Assembly: GCA_012932295.1 (NCBI GenBank)
Contig: JAAONU010000009.1
Coordinates: 13,557,796-13,621,795, forward strand
Direction: 5' to 3'
Origin: Cyclina sinensis
Lineage: Eukaryota; Mollusca; Bivalvia; Venerida; Veneridae
Length of the DNA stretch: 64,000 bases
Below, one piece after another: positions 1 to 10,163 of this stretch. Under the pieces are notes generated by a model. The model saw only the letters and a list, made by a program, of their open reading frames with translations, did no database searches and had not been told where the DNA came from. Positions within the stretch are counted from its first letter, which is position 1. Every line of letters starts with the position of its first letter. Both the position numbers and the translations under genes were made by a program.

Positions 1-67
1 TGACGACTCTGAATATAGCCAGTAGTGTAGAGTAGCGCAATGCAGATGTTAATAACTTATTTTATTT

Positions 68-347
68 GACTTTTTTATCGTTGGTACCGGTTGACCATAT
101 GACCAACGCCCCCTGAAGATTGATAGTATATTATTTTTCGGGGGAAAGTGCATGATACAGAAGACGCCCCGTTCCAGAGGCGACCCTGGTTCTTTTAAGT
201 GCCCGGTGTAAAGCACCAGTACACTGCACCTCGGTTTAACGTCTCATGCGAAAGACAAGTTAGAAAGTTAGTGGTGCAGCGGGGGATCGAACCAGCGACA
301 CCTGGATTGGTAAGCCAGCGCGTTACCACTGGACCACTGATCCGCTA
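68..347 (-). mobile_element. tRNA-derived SINE, copy 1
   Basis: Read on the minus strand, the unit starts near 347 with a tRNA-like head: an A-box-like TGGTCCAGTGGTAACGC and a B-box-like GGTTCGATCCCC about 35 bases further on. A ~200 bp body follows and the unit ends in an A/T-rich tail near 68. Three more copies lie at 14276-14533, 18250-18513 and 52981-53265, sharing the head, a central GGTTTAACGTC-type stretch (minus sense GACGTTAAACC) and the motif CATATGACCAACGCC near the 3' end. The structure (Pol III head, body, tail copied by a LINE) fits a bivalve SINE such as the RUDI or Meta-SINE groups, but I cannot assign the family by eye. Confidence 0.8.
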
Positions 348-443
348 CATTTAATAACTTATTTCTTTTTTCCCTTTTAATGGTAAGGGAGATAGACTAT
401 ATCCAACAATCAACTTATTTTCCAATACATTTTTTTAACTTTT

Positions 444-927
444 TTACAGTCTCACAAGCATCCCGCTAGAGTCCCGGTGGTCGGTCGGGTGATCCAGGAA
501 CGACCGGGGTACGTCAGTAACTCTGTCGGCAACGTCCGGGATGATCCGGGGCTCTGCCGGGGCTCTACCGGTGACTGTCGGCACTCTATCTGACCGTACC
601 GGGGCTCTGCCGGGATCATCCGGGACTCTGCCGACATCATCCGGGGCTGTGCTAGCATCGATCTCAGCTTTTATGATCTCTTTGATCGAAGACTTAACAG
701 CGTTTGAATATCGTGTTAGGTCATCCGTCGTCCACTTATTATCTGCATTATCCGTAGTTTCACCTAGACTCTGCATGGATGGTCCGGAGTTCATCCTGGT
801 TGTTATAAGTATGGAAATTGGGTATCGCCTTAGTGCTACCGGGGTTAGTGAGACTGCAACAATATTTTCATCCCGGATCGTCTGGGGTGGTCCTGGGCTT
901 TGCCGGGAAGCTGGTGAGAACGCTACT
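444..927 (-). other. Open frame across a minisatellite, possible exon or chance frame
   Basis: The minus strand is open from about 927 to a stop at 444, with the first Met at 794. The N-terminal half is not repetitive (rich in Thr, Asp and Asn; for example KWTTDDLTRYSNAVKSSIKE). The C-terminal half is a seven-residue repeat ending in R-V/A-P (DDVGRVP, DDPGRAP, VRSDRVP, TVTGRAP). The opposite strand is also open over 541-930, as expected for a G+C-rich repeat whose unit length is a multiple of three. I do not recognise the product and see no convincing splice sites. A real exon is possible but unproven. Confidence 0.2.
497..655. repeat. 21-bp G+C-rich minisatellite
   Basis: Alternating blocks of the type GGGGCTCTGCC and GGGATCATCC recur about every 21 bp, roughly seven times, inside otherwise A+T-rich sequence. 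The period keeps the reading frame, giving the heptapeptide repeat noted for the overlapping open frame. A degenerate echo of the blocks is seen at 840-915. Confidence 0.75.
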
Positions 928-1021
928 TAAATCGGTACTTTTAATCCCTATGGAAACCTTTATAACTGACTGATGCATTACTGTTGATCATAGAAATAAA
1001 TGCAATTAACATATGAAAAGT

Positions 1022-1212
1022 TGAGACATTTATCGTTAACCGATTTGGACATTTATGAGCACCTAATTTGTTACGACATTTTTCGTTAATTTTTGGACAT
1101 TTATCGTTAAAGGAGTTTTGGACATTTATCGGCGATTGAGACATTTATCGTCAATTTTTGGACATTTATCGTCGTTTGGACATTTTTCGACGTTTGGACA
1201 TATATCGGCGCT
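1022..1212. repeat. Short interspaced repeat, core GACATTTATCG
   Basis: Nine near-identical cores (GACATTTATCG, with variants GACATTTTTCG and GACATATATCG) occur between 1024 and 1210, many preceded by TTG and followed by TTAA, TCAA or GCG. Spacing varies from about 16 to 26 bp, so this is a cluster of a short motif and not a fixed-period satellite. There is no coding signal. Confidence 0.7.
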
Positions 1213-1317
1213 ACAATGAAGAACGAGATCAAATCCATCATAAAGGTGGTCTTTTAATGATGCACTGCATCGTTCTGTTATGGACAGAAGATTTTATGCA
1301 CAGAAAGCCAGATCTCT

Positions 1318-1554
1318 AGAATAGACAAGCAAGGCACTCCTTTCAAGATTGGTCGCATGGTTGCATTTTCTAAAATAGCTGTGCTGCAGGATATTTTCAC
1401 AATTGAAATGAACGAGAAGTATCTTCAAAAAGACGATCAGCATCAATATTAATATATAGCACAAAATCAATGCTCCATAAGTGTATAGTTTTCGGACATT
1501 GGCAAATAATGAACGCGAACAGTTATCGAAAACAGTTTATGCTATAAACAAAAC
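1318..1554 (+). repeat. Dispersed direct repeat B, copy 1
   Basis: About 237 bp, starting AGAATAGACAAGCAAGG and ending near CTATAAACAAAAC, matches 7199-7428 in the same orientation with scattered substitutions and small indels. The two copies flank the DDE-like gene, but no LTR signature (TG..CA ends, primer site, RT) was seen. Just upstream, at about 1274-1294, lies the reverse complement of the sequence that precedes copy 2 (TTCTGTTATGGACAGA against TCTGTCCATAACAGAA), which suggests a local inversion. Confidence 0.75.
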
Positions 1555-2858
1555 ATGTTGAATTTAATGCTAGAAGTGTTTATATTATTTTCAATGAAAT
1601 AGATTAAATAAATTATGTATATAATCTATATATTTATTCCATTTAGTATATGTTTTCATGGTTAAAACGTTTTGATATTAATTTCCGGCTGTATTAATGT
1701 TATTATAACTGCATTATTTTCAGACGCAATTAAACAAACAATTACGAATTCCGCCCTTAAATTACATAACAGCAACACTTTTAACCAATGGCAAACTTTC
1801 TACTTCGGTGAAGATTTTGTATCTAACAATTATATTCGTTGCAAAGGTAGGTCACAATCGATTTAATACATCTACACCGAAAAATTTATGGGAAAGGCAA
1901 ATTCTAATTCAATTTTAAATTAATGTCAGTGTTTCTAGTACTTGTCGCGAAAAATGTATTAGAAACATGTGGCATATTTATGTGTAAGGAGCTCTGTTTT
2001 AAATCGCTGAAGTATGTTTATCAAACACGGAATATCTGAGTATAAAAGAAAACCTTTGCTTGAATAATGTCGTTTCAATATTTTCCCCGTGAGTTTTATT
2101 TATGCACATAATTTATCTCGCATTTCACGATATTCTGAAAGAAGCAGTTGAGGACAGAGATAAGTATTACGAAGAATTATAGAACGCATTATTATAGATG
2201 GGTTTCATGCATTTTAATAAACTTCGATCGTACATTCATACAAAAAATGTACAGTATTATGATTTTAATAGCAGCTGGGGCCTAAAAAAAAAATAGTGTT
2301 GTTAGGGTAACATGCTCTCTAGGATTAGGTAGGGTAGGTAGGATTTTTTTTTTTTTTTTTTTTTTACCATTATAGACATTTGATCTTCATGGGTAGAATC
2401 AGCTCAAACCGTTCTGGCTCCTCAAACCTATGATCCCTCTATTGATTGACAAGTTACAAGGTAACAGTTGGAATGCAAAGTGGTGTAATGCAACCATACT
2501 TAACCATTAGCTAGTCAATGCAAGCTAAAGCTTTAATATTGCGACTATAGGTTCCTGCTAGTATAGAACAATTATGCCCCCATTTATCATTAATAAGTTC
2601 AAAACTAATGTTGGAAATGTGAGTACTGAAAAAGTAAAAAATATCATAGTACATATCAAAATTTAATACCATTTTAGTAGATGTAAATGTACATTCACAT
2701 AATTATACCAATATTAAATTGCTGTTCACAAAAAAACACATTTAATATCTGAAAATGAAAACAGTTCCTGTAAAAAATGAAAGCTTCACATAGGCCAATA
2801 TGCAATTCCCCCGACTTTACATATATCACATATAATACCAGAGTATCACCGCTTGGTC
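1555..2858. other. No gene seen; poly-T tract at 2343-2365
   Basis: A+T-rich sequence with only short chance frames. A GGTAGGGTAGGTAGG stretch and a ~22-base T run lie at about 2323-2365. The last part is the 3' flank of the minus-strand DDE-like gene. I see no clear terminal inverted repeat that would mark a transposon end. Confidence 0.5.
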
Positions 2859-5744
2859 TTACTCTTTCTTTCCAAATGGTCTGGCACAACATACTTCGAA
2901 ACCTTTGGCTTCACATTCAGTACAAAGAGGATACACCGTTTTGAACTTGAGTTTTAATTCAGCCTTTATTTCAGCTCCAGTTTTCCCACAGTAGTAACAA
3001 CGATCAGGGTGAACAAAGTCAGCATTGTAATTAACAGCACTAAAGTATGAAGTTTCCATTGGACTACTACAATCCATATTCAGTCTGACAAACAGTTTCC
3101 CATGAAGACTGTCCCCTGGAGTGGTCAATGGGGAACCACATGTATACTCAAGCTCTGACAGTAATATGGCAAACTGCATTTTTGTTCGACCATTCAATCT
3201 CATGTTCGAGTAAACAATTCTTGGTTTGAGGCATTCTACGCATTCTACAACAGATCTAGCGTTCTGTCCAGTATACAATGAGGCATCACCTATTAAATCT
3301 TTGTCATCTGATAGAAGGGTAACTGCACATGTAGCTAGCTTAGGACCTTTAGCTTTATTAACCTTTAATGCTTTGCCTTCTTTGGGTTTCTGGAAAGTGG
3401 GACGGTCACTGTCAGTTGTATCTTGACCATACAATTCTTCGAAAGATTGATAGTGCTCTTTACTCTCATCCAGTACAGGATCTGGTAGCCAGGAGAGATC
3501 AAGCGTTGCTGGACTGCAACAATCTGGATTCCCACATTTCTTTATTTGAAATGAATATTGTCTTTGGCGGCAATGATTTTCAAGCCATTCAACATATTCC
3601 TGGACCTTGCTGGTCTCCGATTTCACTAGCTTTTCCGTGTTCATATTTGGGAACAAGTAATTAAGATGCCTACTCAGCAAGTCTATTTCTTCATCTCCAA
3701 CAGGATCCATCACCTGTATTGGCTCCCCCTTCAAAGCTAGCCTTAAGAATCTGCTCATCACTTTCTGTCTCACAGGTTCAATCGACTGTGCCCACTGGTC
3801 AGAAATTTCAGTCCGCTTCTTGCGAAGATCATCCATTGAGTTGCATTTCTTCACAACATCCTCAACTGCATCTGTAGATTTTTCTCTGGAAAGTGTACAA
3901 TTTTGGAGCCCAATATTTAGGATGGACATAACTCGCTCTGCTGGGTTGATAAAACTTTGACCTGGAGCACACCTACAGGCTACAAACATGTCCAAGTCTA
4001 ACTCCTTAAACAAGCAAATAGATGCACATTTCACATGTTCTAAGGTATTCCTGTGATCAGTACCACCGTCTGTAAATCTAAGAAACACTTTAGGGCATGA
4101 AGGGTCATTTTTCACAAGTCTTGCCAGTACTGCTGCATGTCTCATTGGATTAGACGACTGGAACACTGAGTCATTAAGCACAGTTGTTACTTTTCCTCTG
4201 TAGAAGGATCCATTCATGTCTTTTGGCACATCACATTTCAAGTAGACTGAAGGTGTCAAACTACCTTTATGATGCATATCGTGATCAGTAGCTACAAGGG
4301 TCGTGTTTGCTGGGGCTATACTTTTCTTTCCGCGTACACCAGTAGATAGAGCAACCTCGGGTTCTCCAATATGAACTTTTGCCTTGTCATCGCAGCAGAA
4401 TAAAGTGCACGAGTCTCCTAGTTTTACTGCAAAACTTCTAAGATACCTGAACAAGGCAAAGGTGAAGTGGTCATCTGGGTGAGCAAGTCGTAACTGACGC
4501 CTTTGAATCTTGTACTGTACTGGCAGCTTTGAAGTAAAAGCCAGTGCAGTTTTAGAGTAGGGGTTCTTTGGCATGAACTGCAACCTTACAAGCGCATTGG
4601 ATGGAATTTCAGTACCAGGTGGACATTGATCTTTGGCTTGGGACACAAGGTCATTTACTGACAGATACTGAGACATGTGGGCTTCATTATGTCTTCTTTC
4701 ATCAGCTGCTGTATTTTCTTCTATTATCTCTCCTAGCTTGGTAAAGAAAACATCAAACTTATCGGACGGGCGACCAGTGTTCAATTTCCTCAGATCTGGG
4801 AGAAGACCTGTTTCACCCATATATATTAATCTTAAGCGTTGCTGAAAATCTGGGTGTGTAGTTGCCGAAGCATTCAATGCAAGCTCCTTGTAGATCATAT
4901 CCACTACCCCTGGCTGTATTGAAACAACATTGCCTAATCTGCGTTTGAACTGCTGTTTCATAAACATTGTATGATACTCTGGTAGTTGTGGTCTTATTTT
5001 CAACAAGAAAGAACCTGCATCAGTTTGTTTCTGAGCCTCAGTTCTAGTATCAGGTACCTTACAAAAACAATATACAGTTAAAATACTCCCCCCTGGACAA
5101 AACTTGATAATATCTACAGTAACAGACAGATGGATTTTTTCAAAGAACCTCAATCTTTGCATATTGTCACTAAATGGTAAATTTAAATGAATGTTTTCAT
5201 CAAAAAAGACTGGTTCATACAAATCTGCAATATTCATTGCTTTGTCAAGTAGTTTGTACGGGTGTTTCACTTCAGAGGTACACTTATGTACAGTATATAT
5301 TGAACTATGTTTTGCTATTGGCCTGGCTGGATGGTCCATGTTTCTGTTAGCTTCAGATACCTGTCGCTTTTGGTCCAAGTAATTATGGTAGGACCACAAG
5401 CATGATGCTAGAGCTTTGATGTCCTGAAATGCCTGCTCCCATTGTGGGGAACTTCTTAACACTGGTCTCGTGCAGAAACTAAAAAGCACCTCTGCATGTG
5501 ACTTAAGCACACCAGACTCCAATGGTTGGGCTTTAAGTTTTTTTCGTCTATGATCATTAAACCCTACAAAGTCTTCAAAAGCTGATGGTACAGAGTGAAC
5601 CGCCACCTCCCTTCTGCTTATGTCATTGATTACGGTTTGCTGGTTAGTGATGTACCACAGGACATTAGTGAGAACCTGAAAAAGAAAACAAACTAAACAT
5701 TGAGTCATGTGATAAAAGAATGAACCTGAAGGCAACAGTGGCAC
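2859..5744 (-). CDS. Large DDE/RNase H-like protein with zinc-binding C-terminus, probable transposase
   Basis: An uninterrupted frame of up to 961 residues. The middle carries a plausible DDE triad: CDDKAKVHIGEP (Asp452/453), RFTDGGTDHRNT (Asp559) and FINPAERVMSILN (Glu603), the order and context expected of RNase H-fold transposases and integrases. Cys clusters follow: CGNPDCC (737-743), CVEC (835-838), and a terminal CYYC...CTEC...CC (916-953), likely zinc-binding. I recall similar uncharacterised proteins in sponge, coral and bivalve genomes, but cannot name a superfamily. On the gene strand, T-rich TTTGTTTTCTTTTTCAG ends at 5676, exactly before Val24, so the first 23 residues are probably intron and the exon probably runs 5675-2859, with an upstream exon not identified. 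No stops or frameshifts: either young or conserved. A domesticated host gene is the alternative. Confidence 0.75.
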   Translation of the reverse strand: MPLLPSGSFFYHMTQCLVCFLFQVLTNVLWYITNQQTVINDISRREVAVHSVPSAFEDFVGFNDHRRKKLKAQPLESGVLKSHAEVLFSFCTRPVLRSSPQWEQAFQDIKALASCLWSYHNYLDQKRQVSEANRNMDHPARPIAKHSSIYTVHKCTSEVKHPYKLLDKAMNIADLYEPVFFDENIHLNLPFSDNMQRLRFFEKIHLSVTVDIIKFCPGGSILTVYCFCKVPDTRTEAQKQTDAGSFLLKIRPQLPEYHTMFMKQQFKRRLGNVVSIQPGVVDMIYKELALNASATTHPDFQQRLRLIYMGETGLLPDLRKLNTGRPSDKFDVFFTKLGEIIEENTAADERRHNEAHMSQYLSVNDLVSQAKDQCPPGTEIPSNALVRLQFMPKNPYSKTALAFTSKLPVQYKIQRRQLRLAHPDDHFTFALFRYLRSFAVKLGDSCTLFCCDDKAKVHIGEPEVALSTGVRGKKSIAPANTTLVATDHDMHHKGSLTPSVYLKCDVPKDMNGSFYRGKVTTVLNDSVFQSSNPMRHAAVLARLVKNDPSCPKVFLRFTDGGTDHRNTLEHVKCASICLFKELDLDMFVACRCAPGQSFINPAERVMSILNIGLQNCTLSREKSTDAVEDVVKKCNSMDDLRKKRTEISDQWAQSIEPVRQKVMSRFLRLALKGEPIQVMDPVGDEEIDLLSRHLNYLFPNMNTEKLVKSETSKVQEYVEWLENHCRQRQYSFQIKKCGNPDCCSPATLDLSWLPDPVLDESKEHYQSFEELYGQDTTDSDRPTFQKPKEGKALKVNKAKGPKLATCAVTLLSDDKDLIGDASLYTGQNARSVVECVECLKPRIVYSNMRLNGRTKMQFAILLSELEYTCGSPLTTPGDSLHGKLFVRLNMDCSSPMETSYFSAVNYNADFVHPDRCYYCGKTGAEIKAELKLKFKTVYPLCTECEAKGFEVCCARPFGKKE
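5660..5695 (-). promoter_or_regulatory. Likely 3' splice site before the DDE-like exon
   Basis: On the minus strand a pyrimidine-rich tract runs into CAG with the exon starting at 5675 (GTTCTC). The join is in phase 0 with the downstream frame. This decides against Met at 5744 as the true start and predicts at least one upstream exon. Confidence 0.5.
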
Positions 5745-6622
5745 TGAAATTAAAATTAATTATCTTTCCCTTCAATTATAGTTTTATACAAATGGTACTA
5801 TAAAGTTACAACTTTAAAGGAATCAGTTATTGTTTCTGTTAATATAAAATGAATATATGAATGCAGGTTTAAATAATTATTCTATTCACACATTTATAAT
5901 ATCAATTCAGACTGTTTTAAATCAAAATTGGAATTTAAATACTTTGAGAAGATGTAAGTTTTAAACAGTATTAATCTAGTATAGGGTAGTGTCAGATACA
6001 TACAAGGAGCTAGACCACTAAAAGAAGAGTTATAAACTCATCAATGTTGTTTGATAAAAAATAAAATACTTTCAAAAAAATGAGTTTTAAAATGTACCTC
6101 ACAGACATACAACTTGAACCAAGTAAAAAAAACAACAACAACATTTGATGAGTATATAACAAGCAAATTAAAAATGCATACAATATTAATCTATATTAGC
6201 ACATGTTCACCATTCCCTTGCCGTGAAAGGTTAAAATATTTAATGTGGCAATTTTACAGTCGCCAGAAACTACAAAAGGAAAACAGCTAGAAACTACCAC
6301 CATTGCTTTTATGAATTTATGTATTTTTACTGTTCATATGCAGAACATATTTCTCACTTATGATCTTCTTCATGTAATAACTGCATCTTTGCTGACTTTG
6401 AAGAAGGAGGCCTTAATTCGTGTATTTAAGGATTTAAGAATATATACAGAATGTTGTTCTGAGATTCTGAACTTTATCTCTTGTACAAAGTGTGTAGCGG
6501 ATATACTAACTAAGTTGTTAATAGTGTAATTTACTCCTACTTATGTTAGACTTTGCAACACGGGGAACGGGAGTAAATAATATTGTTCTTGAACTGAAAG
6601 GTATTACCTATCTTTAGCTTTT
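5745..6622. other. No gene assigned upstream of the DDE-like exon
   Basis: A+T-rich. A 94-residue frame on the plus strand (6245-6529) has no recognisable domain and is probably chance. An upstream exon of the minus-strand DDE-like gene would be expected here or further right; I could not identify it. Confidence 0.4.
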
Positions 6623-6968
6623 TTTATCCTGTCAATTATTTCATATCCGATCCGATAAAGGGTGCCGTATAAATTTTGCTTTTTACGGCACATGATACGT
6701 CGCGGAGTACTTTTGTGTTTATAAACAGTGATAAAATTGTTGTTATTACAAACAGAGACTACCAAAATAAAAATTAAATATTTCAATGTGTAGATCTAAC
6801 AATATAGTGATCATTAAAGGAAATAAATTAATGAAACTTTGGAACTATTTTTGTGTATATGTACACCTGGCGGATAACCTTGACATTAGCCTAATTTTGA
6901 AACTCTTTAAAGATAGATTTTCAAAATCTTTAGAAATTATTTCCAAATGCCAGATGTGATAGGGTAAA
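6623..6968 (-). mobile_element. MITE family A, copy 1
   Basis: 346 bp bounded by TTTATCCTGTCA and the degenerate inverse TGATAGGGTAAA. It is homologous, in reverse orientation, to 53671-54046, whose 12-bp ends are perfect inverted repeats. A subterminal hairpin is present (GTGCCGTA ... TACGGCAC at about 6661-6691). There is no coding capacity, so it would depend on a transposase elsewhere. Confidence 0.75.
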
Positions 6969-6970
6969 AA

Positions 6971-7061
6971 GAATAATAGGTAAGTGTCTTAATTCTCACC
7001 CGATAAATTCCTACGCCTTGCAAGATAAACTTTCTCATATTAAGACACTAACCTATTATTC
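6971..7061. repeat. Palindrome with 22-bp arms next to MITE A
   Basis: GAATAATAGG...GTCTTAA at 6971-6992 is the near-perfect inverse of TTAAGACAC...TATTATTC at 7040-7061, separated by a 47-bp loop. The same sequence, in the orientation of the right arm, flanks the second MITE copy at 53648-53668 and recurs inside the direct repeat at about 7490-7510. Confidence 0.75.
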
Positions 7062-7186
7062 TTTATTTTCTTTTCCGTCTTATATATTAAGCAATCCGTC
7101 ACATCACTGTAGCCCCCCTCCCCCAAACCGTCCCGCCCGTACCTGCAGCAGCAAGACGCTTACAAGTTCAAAGCGTTGTAAAATCG
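6993..7186 (+). repeat. Direct repeat A, copy 1
   Basis: About 195 bp, from TTCTCACCCGATAAATTCC to CAAAGCGTTGTAAAA, repeated with few changes at 7439-7631. The offset is 446 bp. Repeat B copy 2 fills the space between the two A copies. Confidence 0.85.
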
Positions 7187-7198
7187 TCTGTCCATAAC

Positions 7199-7428
7199 AG
7201 AATAGACAAGCAAGGTACTACCTTTCAAGATTGGTCGCGTAGTTTTATTTTCTAAAATATCTGTGCTGCAGGATATTCGCACAGTTATAATGAACGAAAG
7301 GGATCTTCAAAAAAGATGATCAGCATCAATACAGTACAAAATCAATGCTCCATAAGCGTATAGTTTTCGGACACTGGTAAATATTGAACGTGAACAGTAA
7401 TCGAAAACAGTTTAGGCTATAAACAAAA
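7199..7428 (+). repeat. Dispersed direct repeat B, copy 2
   Basis: Second copy of the ~235 bp repeat at 1318-1554, same orientation, lying between the two copies of repeat A. Together they form an A-B-A order that looks like an unequal-exchange or nested-insertion product. Confidence 0.75.
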
Positions 7429-7438
7429 TTATAATTAA

Positions 7439-7631
7439 TTCTCACCCGATAAATTCCTACGCATTGCCAGATAAACTTTCTCATATTCAGACACTAACCT
7501 ATTATTCTTTATTTTCTTTTCCGTCTTATATATTAAGCAATCCGTCACATCACTGTAGCCCCCCTCCCCAACCCGTCCCGCCCGTACTTGCAGCAGCAAG
7601 ACGTTTACAAGTTCAAAGCGTTGTAAAACAT
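7439..7631 (+). repeat. Direct repeat A, copy 2
   Basis: Near-identical to 6993-7186, including the C-rich CACTGTAGCCCCCCTCCCC stretch and the CAGCAGCAAGACG block. The low divergence implies a more recent event than most repeats in the window. Confidence 0.85.
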
Positions 7632-7639
7632 ATCTGTAA

Positions 7640-9605
7640 AGTTAACAACATTCAAAGAAAGACTTCTAAACGATTCACCATGTGATTTATCAATAAATGC
7701 TAAATACTAGTACTTGTAATTTATTATATTGATTTAAAGCTATAAAAAAGAATTATGGATATTCAGTTTTCTGCAGGGAAAGAAATATGCCATTTTTGTC
7801 AGGCTGAACAAGTTGTTACAATATCAAACCTCTGCAAACCTTTTTTTGCTTAGTATGGATGTAGATCTAGCAACTATCGAAAAGCAATGTTATATCAACA
7901 TGACAACATGATAATGGCATCTTTTACAGGCAATTATTGTGCCCAGATTTTGGCTCGATTAATATTTTAGACCCATTACGGCCATATGACAGTTCCTTCC
8001 ATAATCACATTACTTTAAAAAAAATGTTACTTTAAAAAAAAAAACGTTTTGAACTTTCACACATTACCATATTTACTATGCATTGGTAGGCATGTCAAAA
8101 ACCAATGACCATCCTTTGACTGTATTACCTCACAATGTTCAGTTTATTCATTTATAGTTAGTTTCCTTAGTTTTTCTTGAAATATGACAAAATACCAAAA
8201 TGCTATCAAATAAAAATACATGCTAGAAGAAAAGTGGTTTTGGGCTGTAATTTCTTTGGGGCGAAAATGTTCTGACCAAAGTGACTGAGGGCCAAAATGG
8301 GATAGAGCAGAAAAAGTTGGGGTCGAAGAGGGCTGTTTCCATTCATATGTCACTGATCATGCACTACGTCCATTTTTGGAGACAAAAAATCCTTCGTTTG
8401 ACATATAAACAAATTATTTACGTGTCTGTGTATCATTCGGTGTGCCCATGTAAGTATTGATATTGATCGATACTTATCAATAAATGAAATTGAATTTCAG
8501 ACCTTTGTACTCAAACCATTTTTGTGATTTGATATTTTAACGTTATCCAGCTTAGTCTGGGTCAAAAAGTTTTTTTCTTACATAAATGGCACAACGGTGC
8601 CCTTTGACGTTTACGCCATTGCTTATCTTGTAATAATACTAAAATAAACAAATGTTAATATAAAGAGAAGGTTTGTTCAATCGTGCAATTGTCGTTTTAA
8701 TTTTACACCCGCATCACATAGCACATTTGTCTTGTTATTCGATACTTCGAATGTACTTTTTTTAATATGCAACTATAAAACGGGCGTGGAATATGTTTTA
8801 AACTGAGAACAAACTGAGCAGGTTTATAGCACGTTGATTTGGTTAACACAATTGGGTTGCTTCCCGCGCTTGATGTAAGGCCGTGAGAGAAAATGCAATC
8901 ATAAAGCGAATGTAATGAGAACAGAGGTGCCAGCAGACACTCATTCAATATCTTAATTACTTTTCTTTCAAAACAGATCAGTTTGATTATATCAATTTTT
9001 CTTTTTTATACTGTATTTTATATCAAAAGATTGTGTTTCACTTTTCACACGAATCTCACTGAAACAACAACAGTAAATGAAATCATTGAATGTACCACAC
9101 TGTATTCCGTCTAACAGTTAACTTGGAAATACTTGTAATTTTGTTTCGCAAATAAAAACATATTAAAGAAATTGCAATTAAGTTTTTGTTGGTAGTATTG
9201 TAAAATGTCCAATTCTTACAAAAATAAAGAAAACTATTGCTACACTAAGAATCAATTAACAAATTAAAAGTCCTTAAATTACATTGTTCAATCCCATTAT
9301 AAAAGGCATTTGATTTATTTTTTAATTGATTTATATATTCAGAACATTATCAGAAAGACAGGACAAAAAAAAAAACAATACATCTTCCCCAGTTAAGAGG
9401 AGCCTTAAATACGTTCAGTAATAATAATGATATTTCAAATCATAATGAATTTTAAGGAATTTACTAAGTTGAAATGGGGGTATAATTCTGAAAATTAAGA
9501 AAGCAGTGTTATGTAACTTGTGATATTTATGCAGGGTGTCATTATAAAAAGGTACATCGAGTATGTGAAGTAATGGAAGATTTATCTGAAAATGTCATAG
9601 ATTTT
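7640..9605. other. No feature supported
   Basis: A+T-rich non-coding sequence with short frames lacking domains (for example 8144-8353 and 8703-8948 on the minus strand). A small imperfect palindrome built on GATATTGATCGATAC lies at about 8452-8481. Confidence 0.5.
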
Positions 9606-9607
9606 GC

Positions 9608-9806
9608 ATGAAGACGACGCAGACGCAAGCGACGAGGGAGCTTTTACAATACCCTCGATGTTTTCTTCGAAAACAACTCTTACAAACAAGAAAGTCCCTA
9701 ACAGAAACATGCCTTGCATCTTAGAATAAATAACCGAAAGTTTATTTCGAACCCCGATCTTAGCGCATCAAAGGCAAACACTCTAACCAAATCGGTTCCC
9801 TGACGC
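9608..9806 (-). mobile_element. tRNA-derived SINE fragment, second type
   Basis: On the minus strand, starting near 9806, TTGGTTAGAGTGTTTGCC resembles an A box region and GGGGTTCGAAATA a B box, about 35 bp apart. A GA-rich body with GACG/GCAAGCGACG stretches follows. The head differs from the four-copy SINE family. It is too degenerate to be a working tRNA gene. Confidence 0.5.
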
Positions 9807-10163
9807 AGTTGTCAGATGTTGTATTTATACAATTATAGATAGGTATGCACTAGACCGTGACACATCCCCTTTTGTGAAAATCATCATTTATAATGACCAA
9901 CGGTGTTGTGAAAGTATTTTTAAAAATGACCTCACTGTGTCCCATTTTGGTCGCTTCACAAAACCCTGTATTTTTGGCGATATCAGCGCTTTGATTTATT
10001 TCTGCCTTGTGCTTTGTCACGTCCACAAGAAATGTTTATTTCTACTTGATATGCCTCCTTCATAAAAACTACACTCGCCTTTAGTTAAAATGCAAAGGTA
10101 TTTGAAGAAAAGGATATTATTATTCTTTGCAGCTAGGAGAGAAAGATTGGGAATGAGTTTGTT

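Noticed and set aside
3226..3664. Plus-strand frames opposite the DDE-like gene
   Set aside because: They lie antisense to a long, motif-bearing frame and have no features of their own.
1318..7428. LTR retrotransposon bounded by repeat B
   Set aside because: No gag, RT or integrase in the right orientation, no primer-binding site or polypurine tract seen, and repeat ends lack TG..CA. The only large frame is a DDE-like protein on the opposite strand.
8144..8353. Small tryptophan-containing protein
   Set aside because: No start context, domain or conserved neighbour; composition compatible with chance.
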